Assembly: GCA_031259505.1 (NCBI GenBank)
Contig: JAIRLL010000098.1
Location: 1 to 5,331, forward strand
Reading direction: 5' to 3'
DNA length: 5,331 nt
From: Tannerella sp.
Lineage (GTDB): Bacteria; Bacteroidota; Bacteroidia; Bacteroidales; Tannerellaceae
The stretch's first letter is position 1. Each line of letters begins with the position of its first letter. Shown here piece by piece: positions 1 to 5,331 of the stretch. A program made the translations under genes and the position numbers. Below the pieces are notes generated by a model. That model was not told the DNA's origin. It was given only the letters and a program-made list of their open reading frames with translations, and made no database searches.

Positions 1-200
1 ACGTCGACATGCGGCTCGTCCGACTGCAATGCGCGCAGCAACACCCTGCTGTCGTCGCAATCCGACAAGTTCGATATTTCGCAGGGAAATTCGCTCAGGG
101 CATTCAGTATCAATATCCGGTTACTGACGCTTTTGGACGCCGGAAGCTGTACGGCCGACTGTATCGTCCCTGCGGGCGCTTTTATGTGATATGTCATCAT
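1..200 (-). CDS. aroA: 3-phosphoshikimate 1-carboxyvinyltransferase (EPSP synthase), N-terminal fragment cut by the window edge
   Basis: This is the start of the cytoplasmic shikimate-pathway enzyme that joins phosphoenolpyruvate to shikimate-3-phosphate, giving EPSP for chorismate and aromatic amino acids. Read on the minus strand from ATG at 200, 66 codons are open to the window edge. Residues 19-28 read LPASKSVSNR, matching the family signature LPGSKSxSNR; its Lys, Ser and Arg (K23, S24, R28 here; K22, S23, R27 in E. coli) bind the substrates. It is followed by ILILNALSEF and then NLSDCDDSRVLLRAL, which matches the E. coli NLLDSDDVRHMLNAL segment. An in-frame TAA lies 21 bases upstream and no other start lies between. 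ATG at 197 is an equally possible start. No Shine-Dalgarno sequence is seen, as is usual in Bacteroidota. The remaining roughly 350 residues lie outside. The gene diverges from the lipoprotein gene. The assignment rests on motif recognition and is strong despite the short length. Confidence 0.93.
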   Translation of the reverse strand, partial: MMTYHIKAPAGTIQSAVQLPASKSVSNRILILNALSEFPCEISNLSDCDDSRVLLRALQSDEPHVD

Positions 201-216
201 ACTAACTACTGCTATA

Positions 217-249
217 CATTAATAATATACAACCTGACGCCGGCAAAAA
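217..249 (-). promoter_or_regulatory. Weak candidate Bacteroides-type promoter for aroA
   Basis: On the minus strand a TTTTTG (249-244) resembles the Bacteroidota -33 element TTTG. After a 19-base spacer comes TATTAATG (224-217), a partial match to the -7 consensus TAnnTTTG. The spacing is right, but the -7 box matches poorly and the implied leader would be only about 10 bases. This is a tentative call. Confidence 0.28.
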
Positions 250-250
250 C

Positions 251-381
251 TGTCATTGCGGCGCCCCGTCCCGTCTCATGGGGGAAAGGGGAAATGACGT
301 GCCGGATGGCTTCCTGCTTCGTGCCTCGCAGTCGCGGAGACGAAGCGCGTTCGACGTCATTGCGAAGAACAAAGCAATCCA
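251..381. repeat. Degenerate palindromic intergenic repeat cluster
   Basis: The segment contains several inverted pieces. GTCATT (252-257) pairs with AATGAC (293-298) across a C-rich then G-rich interior. A second block, about 304-335, starts GGATGGCTTC and contains CTTCGTGCCTCGCA. It is a degenerate reverse complement of 355-380, which reads CGTCATTGCGAAGAAC then AAAGCAATCC. The right-hand piece closely resembles the consensus GTCATTGCGAGGAGCGAAG ending in CAATCC, a short dispersed repeat that I recall from intergenic regions of many bacteria. A related copy lies at 4875-4907 in this window. It is probably a non-autonomous (MITE- or REP-like) element, now decayed. Boundaries are approximate. 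Confidence 0.6.
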
Positions 382-540
382 GCGGACTGATAGTGAGCAG
401 ACAATGAAGTACGTCACTGTAAGCCGTGAAAGCCGTGCAATCAGGTGCGGCAAAGTTAGTGAAAATCCGTGGTCTGAATCTAAGGCAATGCGAACGTAAA
501 GTTAATTCATATTAATAAAATATATTTTACACTCCGGTAT

Positions 541-571
541 TTTATTCTTTTGAAAAAAAAAGATAGCTTTG
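541..571 (+). promoter_or_regulatory. Candidate Bacteroides-type promoter for the lipoprotein gene
   Basis: TAGCTTTG at 564-571 fits the Bacteroidota sigma-ABfr -7 consensus TAnnTTTG exactly. Nineteen bases upstream is TTTA (541-544), three of four matches to the -33 element TTTG. A nearer TTTTG (548-552) matches better in sequence but its 11-base spacer is too short. The implied transcription start is near 578, giving an AT-rich leader of about 85 bases. Confidence 0.5.
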
Positions 572-664
572 CACTTGATTGAGCACACTGACATTTCAAG
601 CGTGATTTGTTGTGAGAAAAGTAATAACCAAATAATAATAATTACAATTTAAAACTTAAGCATT

Positions 665-2359
665 ATGAATAAAAAAAATCTTTTTATGCCATTCCTTGCA
701 ATGGCGGCAATTATTGCCTTAGCATCGTGTTCGGGAAAACTGAAACCCTTGTCGGGACAGTACATCAACACAGAACCTCAGCCACTTGAAGCCGTTGGCG
801 GTCAAGTCTCTGCAACCATTGGCATCGCGTATCCGGCTAAATGGTTCAACAAAAATGCCGTGGTTACCGTCACGCCAGTACTTCGTTACGCCACCGGCGA
901 AACATGGGGTACGGCCTACACGTATCAGGGCGAAAAGGTGAAAGCGAACAATACGGCTATTTCCTACGCAAGCGGTGGAAACGTGACGATGAAATCGTCA
1001 TTCAAGTACAAACCCGAAATGAAAAAATCGGAACTTTACCTGACGTTCGACGCCAAAATCAAAAACAAAACCGTGAAACTGCCCGACATTAAAATCGCCG
1101 ATGGCGTAGTCGCCACTTCGGAGCTGGCAGACGCGGCAACCGCCAATCCTGCCATCGGGCCGGACAAATTCCAGCGCATCATCAAGGAAGCGCACGACGC
1201 GAGCATCATGTTCCTTATCCAACAGGCCGAGCTTCGCTCCAAAGAGTTGAACAAGGGTGAAATTCAGGTATGGAAAGATCTTGTCGAAGAGGCTAACAGC
1301 GCAGCCAACAAGAATGTTTCCATCGAAATCTCGGCATACGCTTCGCCCGACGGCGGCGTGAAACTCAACGACGCACTGGCCGAAAGACGCGAACAGAACA
1401 CTTCCAAATATCTCGAACGGGAGTTGAAGAAAAAGAAAATCGACGTGCCTCTCGACGCCAACTATACGGCTCAGGACTGGGAAGGATTCCAGGCGCTGGT
1501 ATCCAAATCGAACTTGCAGGATAAAGACCTCGTGTTGCGCGTGCTGTCCATGTACAGAGATCCGGAAGAAAGAGAACGTGAAATCAAAAACATTTCGTCC
1601 ATCTATAAATCGCTGGCCGACGAAATCCTTCCTGCGCTGCGCCGCTCGCGTCTGACTGCCAATGTCGAAATCATCGGCAAATCGGACGAAGAAATCAGCC
1701 GTCTGGCACAAAACAACGCGAAGGAACTGAACGTGGAAGAATTGCTCTACGCCGCTACGCTGACAAATAGCGCTGCAGACAAAGAAGCCATTTACAGCAA
1801 GGCTACGCAGTTGTTTGCCAACGATTACCGCTCATGGAACAATGTCGGCGTACAACGTTTCTGCGCCGGCGACCTGACGAAGGCCGAAGAACTTTTCAAC
1901 AAAGCCAACAGCATTAAGAGCAACAGCGAATCGAACCTCAACCTCGGACTGATCGCATTGACTAAAGGCGACATCGCGAAGGCACAACAACTGATTGGCG
2001 GTGTATCCGGCGTACCCGAACTGGGCGAAGCGCTCGGCATACTCTATCTTAAGCAGGGCGAATATGCCAGGGCAGTAAGTTCGTTCGGCGCGACGAAGAG
2101 CAATAATGCCGCATTGGCTCAAATACTTGCAAAAGATTACAGCAAAGCGTCGCAGACACTCAATGCCGTTCCGAAGGCAGATGCCATCACGGACTATCTG
2201 AAAGCCGTCGTTTCGGCACGTACCAACGATGCCAGCGGTGTTGTCAGCAACCTGAAAGCAGCCATTGCAAAGAAACCGTCTCTTGCCAGAGAAGCCGGTC
2301 TTGATCTCGAATTTGCAAAATATGCAACCAATTCAGAATTTACAAATTTGATACAGTAG
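665..2359 (+). CDS. Outer-envelope lipoprotein with OmpA-like motif and TPR-type repeats, function unassigned
   Basis: The 564-residue product begins with a lipoprotein signal: basic MNKKN, a hydrophobic run, then the lipobox LASC with Cys22 as the predicted lipidated residue. It should therefore be anchored to the inner or outer membrane and face the periplasm or cell surface. Residues about 34-150 are rich in alternating beta-type sequence and look like an immunoglobulin-like or related sandwich. Residues 219-246 (SIEISAYASPDGG, then N235 and LAERR) resemble the peptidoglycan-facing OmpA-like motif in which a Gly/Ala-Tyr-Ala-Ser-Pro-x-Gly loop is followed by N..L...R. That domain probably spans about 165-345 and has a long charged helical insertion near 285-325. 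From about residue 386 (YRSWNNVGVQRFCAGDLTKA) to about 520 the pattern is TPR-like: G-D/E-x-x-K/R-A turns in GDLTKAEELF, GDIAKAQQLI and GEYARAVSSF. ATG at 665 gives the intact signal peptide. No Shine-Dalgarno sequence is visible, and the gene stands alone before a terminator. An envelope scaffold role is inference; I do not recognise a named family. Confidence 0.93.
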   Translation: MNKKNLFMPFLAMAAIIALASCSGKLKPLSGQYINTEPQPLEAVGGQVSATIGIAYPAKWFNKNAVVTVTPVLRYATGETWGTAYTYQGEKVKANNTAISYASGGNVTMKSSFKYKPEMKKSELYLTFDAKIKNKTVKLPDIKIADGVVATSELADAATANPAIGPDKFQRIIKEAHDASIMFLIQQAELRSKELNKGEIQVWKDLVEEANSAANKNVSIEISAYASPDGGVKLNDALAERREQNTSKYLERELKKKKIDVPLDANYTAQDWEGFQALVSKSNLQDKDLVLRVLSMYRDPEEREREIKNISSIYKSLADEILPALRRSRLTANVEIIGKSDEEISRLAQNNAKELNVEELLYAATLTNSAADKEAIYSKATQLFANDYRSWNNVGVQRFCAGDLTKAEELFNKANSIKSNSESNLNLGLIALTKGDIAKAQQLIGGVSGVPELGEALGILYLKQGEYARAVSSFGATKSNNAALAQILAKDYSKASQTLNAVPKADAITDYLKAVVSARTNDASGVVSNLKAAIAKKPSLAREAGLDLEFAKYATNSEFTNLIQ

Positions 2360-2397
2360 TCTTTTTATTTATATAATTAGGTATTAGTTTGGTTTGT

Positions 2398-2429
2398 AGG
2401 CGGAAAATCTTCGGATTTTCCGCCTTTTT
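2398..2429 (+). terminator. Intrinsic terminator with UUCG tetraloop after the lipoprotein gene
   Basis: GGCGGAAAATC (2399-2409) pairs perfectly with GATTTTCCGCC (2414-2424) around the loop TTCG. This makes the very stable C(UUCG)G tetraloop, and an outer A-T pair (2398/2425) can extend the stem. It is followed by a T run on the plus strand, 40 bases after the lipoprotein stop codon. On the minus strand the hairpin is followed by CTACAAACC, with no T tract, so it should serve mainly the plus-strand gene. It may still help halt convergent relA transcription. Confidence 0.93.
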
Positions 2430-2480
2430 GTTTGGAGATGCAAGCCGCGGGATTGCACAGGAGGATTTACCCCCGGATAT

Positions 2481-4706
2481 TCACAGGCTTGTGCGATGCA
2501 GGCGCATGACTTGCTTGACGCCCTTGACTTCTCTGATTTTTTTGATGAGCCGGTCCATTGTCAAGGTATTGCGCACCATCACGGTGATGTCGCCCTGAAA
2601 AAGCCCGTCGACGGAATCGACGTGGATGGAGCGGAGCGTCATTTCACTGTCTTTGGATATGATGGACGATATGTTGGTGACGATGCCGATGTCGTCGTGC
2701 CCGATGACGCGCAGCGTGATGCCGTATCCGCCACCGCCGCCTTCGCTGTTCCATCGCGCCGGCAGGATGCGGTAGCCGAACCGGCTGAACATTTCGGTCG
2801 CGTTGGGACATTCGCGGCGGTGTATCTTTATGCCCTGCGTGGATACGAAGCCGAAAATCTCGTCGCCGAAGATGGGGTTGCAGCATTTGGCCAGCTTGTA
2901 GTCGATGCCCGTCAGGTGGCGGTCGATTACGAGTTCATCGCGCGCGACGCTCTTATCCGTTTGCGGGATAGCGGTAAACTGCTCGGCGCTGCGCGTTTCG
3001 GCATGTTCGGTCGTATCCTTTTCACGGCGTTCCATGTCGAGATATTCTTCGATGACGCTGTTGATGTCCAGGCGTTCTTCCGCTATTTCGAGGTAGAAAT
3101 CGGTGACGGTCTTGAAGCCTTTCTTTTTGATGTAGCGCATGAAAAGGGCATCGTCGACGTCGATCTTGCGATTCTTGAAGCGGCGTTGCAGAAGTTCGCG
3201 GGCATACTCCGCGGCTTTGGCGGCTTCTTCGCGGAGCGCCTGCCGGATTTTCGTGCGGGCTTTGGATGTGGTCACGAACGCGAGCCAGTCCTGCTTCGGT
3301 TTCTGCTGCGGAGAGGTGACGATTTCTACCGAGTCGCCATTGTTCAGCACGTGGCGTATGGAGACGTTTCGCCCGTTCACCTTTCCCGAAACGCACTTGC
3401 TTCCCAGCTTCGAATGGATGGCAAAGGCAAAATCGAGCACGGTGGCGCCCTTTGCCAGCTTGATGAGTTCGCCGGTGGGAGTGAAGACGTATATCTCGTC
3501 CTGATACAGGTCCATCCTGAAATCGCGCATCATGTCTATCGGGTTGGCGTTCTGTGTTTCGAGCAGGGCGCGCACGCCGTTCATGAACTCATCCAGTCCG
3601 CGCTCTGTTTTCACGCCCTTGTATTTCCAGTGCGCGGCGAGTCCGCGTTCGGCGATCCCGTCCATCCGGCGGGTGCGTATCTGCACCTCCACCCACCTGT
3701 TGCCGGGCCCCAGCACGGTGATGTGCAGGCTTTCGTATCCGTTGTTTTTCGGCACCGAAAGCCAGTCTCGCATCCGGTGGGGATTGGGCTGATACATGTC
3801 GGTGATGATCGAAAAGGTCTGCCAGCATTCCGAACGTTCCCTTTCGGGCTGCGAATCAAGAATCACGCGGATAGCAAACAGGTCGTATATGCCTTCGAAA
3901 CCGGTCTGCTGCTTCTTCATCTTGCTGTTGATGGAGTAGATGGATTTGGTGCGCCCCTTGATTTCGCACTTGAGGCCGGCCGCTTCAAGGCGTTCGCTTA
4001 TGGGTTTGATAAACTCGGCGATGTAGGCGTCGCGCGAGCGCTTCGTTTCATTCAGTTTGTTCTTGATGAAGTCGTATTGCTTCGGGTCGATATATTTGAG
4101 AGACAAGTCTTCCAGTTCGCTTTTGATTTTATACAGCCCCAGCCGGTGCGCCAGCGGTGCGTAGAGATACGACACTTCGGTAGCCAGACGGATGCGTTCC
4201 CTGTCGCTTTGAATCTGTTTGCCCATCCGCATCATGCAAAGGCGGTCGGCAATCATGACAAGGATCACGCGCACGTCTTCGGCAAACGAAAAGAGCAGGT
4301 GATGGAAATTTTCGGAATTGATGGCCGTATTGCGCGCATAAAGGTCGGACGTCTTCAGCAGACGGTTGATGATGAGCGTCACGTCGTCGCCAAAGGCTTC
4401 ATTCACTTCTTCCAGGCCGATGACCTTCTTATAGACGGGACGGTAGAGCAGCAGCGCTATTACGGGCGTGCGCTTCAACCCAATGTCCGAAGTGGCGATG
4501 ACTGCCGTGCGGATATTGCGCAGAAGGCCGTTGATGCCGTTATGATCGCGTCCGTAGCAGTCGAGCGCCACCACGCGACGCATGAGCGCTTTCATCTTTG
4601 GCACATCGTCTTTTTCCAGACACGACGAGAGTTTCGAAACCAGTGCGTGATACGCAGAAAAAAATTCCCGCTTTTCTTCGGGCGTAAAAAAAGGATATGT
4701 ATTCAT
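2481..4706 (-). CDS. relA: Long RelA/SpoT homologue: (p)ppGpp synthetase with degenerate hydrolase domain
   Basis: This 741-residue cytoplasmic protein has the full long-RSH architecture. Such enzymes transfer pyrophosphate from ATP to GDP or GTP, making the stringent-response alarmone, and long forms sense uncharged tRNA on the ribosome. Residues 1-160 form the HD hydrolase fold, but the catalytic HDxxED is replaced by YRPVYK (88-93); only D154 of the metal ligands remains in ADRL. Synthetase residues about 180-363 look active: GRTKSIYSI (251-259), the Mg-binding Asp in YDLFAIR (D275), RMRD (311-314), NNGYESLH (321-328) and EVQIRT with E340. A TGS domain follows (403-465), with H431 where E. 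coli RelA H432 contacts the tRNA CCA end. Then come a helical region, a zinc-finger domain (AKCCNP 606-611, HRREC 629-633), a five-glycine linker and an ACT domain (about 662-735). A near-perfect Shine-Dalgarno favours ATG 4706; GTG 4709 adds one residue. It is convergent with the lipoprotein gene. Confidence 0.97.
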   Translation of the reverse strand: MNTYPFFTPEEKREFFSAYHALVSKLSSCLEKDDVPKMKALMRRVVALDCYGRDHNGINGLLRNIRTAVIATSDIGLKRTPVIALLLYRPVYKKVIGLEEVNEAFGDDVTLIINRLLKTSDLYARNTAINSENFHHLLFSFAEDVRVILVMIADRLCMMRMGKQIQSDRERIRLATEVSYLYAPLAHRLGLYKIKSELEDLSLKYIDPKQYDFIKNKLNETKRSRDAYIAEFIKPISERLEAAGLKCEIKGRTKSIYSINSKMKKQQTGFEGIYDLFAIRVILDSQPERERSECWQTFSIITDMYQPNPHRMRDWLSVPKNNGYESLHITVLGPGNRWVEVQIRTRRMDGIAERGLAAHWKYKGVKTERGLDEFMNGVRALLETQNANPIDMMRDFRMDLYQDEIYVFTPTGELIKLAKGATVLDFAFAIHSKLGSKCVSGKVNGRNVSIRHVLNNGDSVEIVTSPQQKPKQDWLAFVTTSKARTKIRQALREEAAKAAEYARELLQRRFKNRKIDVDDALFMRYIKKKGFKTVTDFYLEIAEERLDINSVIEEYLDMERREKDTTEHAETRSAEQFTAIPQTDKSVARDELVIDRHLTGIDYKLAKCCNPIFGDEIFGFVSTQGIKIHRRECPNATEMFSRFGYRILPARWNSEGGGGGYGITLRVIGHDDIGIVTNISSIISKDSEMTLRSIHVDSVDGLFQGDITVMVRNTLTMDRLIKKIREVKGVKQVMRLHRTSL

Positions 4707-4714
4707 CACTTAAA

Positions 4715-4721
4715 CCTCCTT
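4715..4721 (-). promoter_or_regulatory. Strong Shine-Dalgarno site of relA
   Basis: On the minus strand AAGGAGG is followed by eight bases (TTTAAGTG) and then ATG at 4706. This is ideal spacing for that ATG, against five bases for the in-frame GTG at 4709. The site therefore decides the start. Such a complete Shine-Dalgarno is uncommon in Bacteroidota, and no other gene in this window has one. Confidence 0.85.
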
Positions 4722-4780
4722 GACTCTTTTGATGTCGTAAAAATATCTTTTTTTGTCGAGATATGCGACATTCTTCGCTG

Positions 4781-4812
4781 CAAATTTCATACTTTTGCAT
4801 TAAGGGATACGA
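4781..4812 (-). promoter_or_regulatory. Weak candidate promoter for relA
   Basis: On the minus strand GAAATTTG (4788-4781) matches the -7 consensus TAnnTTTG except for its first base. About 20 bases upstream, a TTTCG loosely resembles the -33 TTTG. The implied leader is about 70 bases. The region is AT-rich, so chance matches are likely. Confidence 0.25.
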
Positions 4813-4874
4813 AATAAATAAGATATAATACTTTAAGCGAGTAAAAAAGTGAGATTGAAAGATAACAGAGTCCT

Positions 4875-4907
4875 GGATCGCCACGTCGCTACGCTTCTCG
4901 CTGACGG
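4875..4907. repeat. Copy of the dispersed GTCATTGCGA...AATCC-type repeat
   Basis: The plus strand reads GGATCGCCACGTCGCTACGC followed by TTCTCGCTGACGG. Its reverse complement matches the recalled consensus of the short dispersed repeat also seen at 355-380: GTCA near one end, GCGA(G/A)GA-GCG in the middle and AATCC or GATCC at the other end. It directly abuts the inverted repeat at 4908. The family call is by motif recognition, and the two copies in this window are only partly alike. Confidence 0.6.
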
Positions 4908-4979
4908 CGGATGCCATAGCCGGCAGCAACGGCATTTACGTCATGACGGGGATACCGTTGCTGCCGGCTATGGCATCCG
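4908..4979. repeat. Perfect 25-bp inverted repeat forming a long hairpin
   Basis: The arms 4908-4932 (starting CGGATGCCATAGCC) and 4955-4979 (ending GGCTATGGCATCCG) are exact reverse complements. The 22-base spacer contains the smaller palindrome CGTCATGACG (4939-4948). Pairing stops cleanly at 4907/4980. As RNA this would be a very stable stem-loop on either strand. On the plus strand it is followed six to seven bases later by a run of T (from about 4988), so terminator activity is possible, but no plus-strand gene precedes it. A small mobile or REP-like element is the other reading. Confidence 0.9.
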
Positions 4980-5068
4980 GCAACATCTTTTTTTCGTCGC
5001 CATGCGAAAATAATTTTCGTGTGATTATAAACAGCGCTAACTTTACAGCAAAAATACGGAAGACAGGA

Positions 5069-5331
5069 ATGAAGACATCAGTATAAACGGAGAGCGGCTA
5101 AATCCGCTGAACGACTGGCTGTTCATGAAATACATGAGCGAAGAAGGCGATGAGGAACAGTTGACGGCTTTTCTTAACGCCGTGCTGCACAAAACGGGCA
5201 GAGACCGGATCTCGACGATAAAAATCCTCGAGAACAGGCTGCTGTCGGCAGACATTATTGGCGACAAGTCCGGCGTGCTGGACCTTCGCGCCGAAATGAC
5301 CGACGGTTCGCGGGTGAATATCGAAGTGCAG
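5069..5331 (+). CDS. Rpn-type PD-(D/E)XK nuclease / putative transposase (PDDEXK_2), N-terminal part; start possibly frameshifted
   Basis: The frame containing 5101 is open from 5041 to the window edge. It reads ERLNPLNDWLFMKYMSEEGD, then LTAFLNAVL, then SADIIGDKSGVLDLRAEM and VNIEVQ. This is the N-terminal pattern of the Rpn / PDDEXK_2 family (PF12784). LDLRA supplies the catalytic Asp, and IEVQ supplies the E-x-Q that replaces E-x-K in this family. E. coli RpnA is a DNA endonuclease that promotes RecA-independent recombination, and relatives were long labelled transposases. The start is a problem: an in-frame stop sits at 5038-5040 and the first in-frame ATG (5125) falls after the conserved NPLND. 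The best-placed ATG, 5069, is one frame off and runs into TAA at 5084-5086. One extra base near 5081-5083 would give a start of type MKTS-x-INGERLNPLND. So this is either a frameshifted gene, a base error or a non-standard start. The C-terminus lies outside. Confidence 0.82.

Larger units (their letters stand above)
201..664. other. Intergenic region between divergent aroA and the lipoprotein gene
   Basis: No protein-coding gene is supported here. The short open frames crossing it show no recognisable domain and run through repeat-derived sequence. The left half (about 251-381) is a GC-richer palindromic repeat cluster. The section 382-500 contains a short tandem echo (AAGCCGTGAAAGCCGTG, 422-438) but nothing I can name. 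The right part (about 500-664) is very AT-rich and carries the candidate promoter and leader of the lipoprotein gene. I looked for a tRNA cloverleaf and saw none. Confidence 0.6.
4707..5068. other. Intergenic region between divergent relA and the Rpn-type gene
   Basis: No gene is supported here. The relA side (4707-4860) is AT-rich leader and promoter sequence. The middle (4875-4979) is a GC-rich block made of a dispersed-repeat copy joined directly to a perfect inverted repeat. The right end (4981-5068) is AT-rich. It contains TAACTTTA (5038-5045), one base off the -7 consensus TAnnTTTG, about 23 bases before the ATG at 5069; this could be the promoter of the Rpn-type gene. Confidence 0.55.

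Noticed and set aside
1..407. Plus-strand frames at the left edge: a frame-1 tail ending at 189 and a 132-codon frame starting at 9.
   Set aside because: The same bases on the minus strand encode the unmistakable AroA N-terminus. The 132-codon frame also runs on into the palindromic repeat cluster and shows no family resemblance.
253..499. Short open frames on both strands within the aroA-lipoprotein intergenic region.
   Set aside because: They are translations of the GC-richer repeat cluster and its flank, Arg/Ser-rich, with no domain and no convincing start context.
998..2122. Several minus-strand open frames of 65-237 codons inside the lipoprotein gene.
   Set aside because: They are antisense shadows with no recognised motif. 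The plus-strand frame has a signal peptide, lipobox and repeat structure.
2496..4817. A 773-codon plus-strand open frame running antisense along the whole relA gene, longer than relA itself.
   Set aside because: The minus-strand product has every conserved RSH motif in order. The antisense translation has no recognisable domain and low-complexity runs of Val, Phe, Asp and Ala typical of a codon-position shadow, and its ends simply overrun relA.
4540..4935. A 131-codon minus-strand frame overlapping the relA start and the inverted repeat.
   Set aside because: It overlaps the relA N-terminus in another frame, translates the repeat elements, and shows no family features.
4875..4979. Possible CRISPR unit or attachment site because of the repeat and palindrome.
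   Set aside because: There is no series of regularly spaced direct repeats, no cas gene, and no tRNA or integrase in the window.
4862..5086. Plus-strand frame open through the inverted repeat to the TAA at 5084-5086, in frame with ATG 5069.
   Set aside because: Its translation across the hairpin shows no domain. It is more simply explained as chance openness plus the start of the shifted Rpn-type gene.

Overview
The window looks like chromosomal DNA from a Bacteroidota bacterium, most likely order Bacteroidales. The evidence is a lipoprotein gene joining an OmpA-like domain to TPR-type helices, promoter candidates of the Bacteroides TTTG / TAnnTTTG type, mostly AT-rich leaders without a Shine-Dalgarno sequence, and an Rpn-type PD-(D/E)XK nuclease gene beginning in the wording common in Bacteroidales (NPLNDWLFMKYM). 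Species cannot be fixed from the sequence alone. Coding DNA has middling GC and the intergenic stretches are AT-rich.

Layout from left to right. (1) Positions 1-200, minus strand: the first 66 codons of aroA (EPSP synthase), cut by the window edge. (2) Positions 201-664: an intergenic region between divergent genes, holding a degenerate palindromic repeat cluster (about 251-381) and a candidate promoter for the next gene. (3) Positions 665-2359, plus strand: a 564-residue lipoprotein with a beta-rich N-terminal part, an OmpA-like motif and a TPR-like C-terminal half. It ends at a strong intrinsic terminator with a cUUCGg tetraloop (2398-2429). (4) Positions 2481-4706, minus strand and convergent: a full-length long RelA/SpoT homologue. 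Its synthetase, TGS, zinc-finger and ACT domains are intact, but the metal-binding residues of its HD hydrolase domain are nearly all replaced. (5) Positions 4707-5068: an intergenic region with the relA Shine-Dalgarno sequence, another copy of the dispersed repeat, and a perfect 25-bp inverted repeat abutting it. (6) From about 5069 to the right edge, plus strand: the N-terminal part of an Rpn/PDDEXK_2 nuclease, whose most natural ATG is out of frame with the conserved body.

The genes do not form an operon. aroA serves aromatic amino-acid synthesis, the lipoprotein probably serves the cell envelope, the RelA-like protein makes the (p)ppGpp alarmone, and the Rpn gene belongs to a mobile or defence-linked nuclease family. 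The points most worth a second look are the hydrolase-dead alarmone synthetase that keeps an RMRD rather than an EXDD motif, the possible frameshift at the Rpn start, and the repeat elements in both divergent intergenic regions. I found no convincing previously undescribed system.
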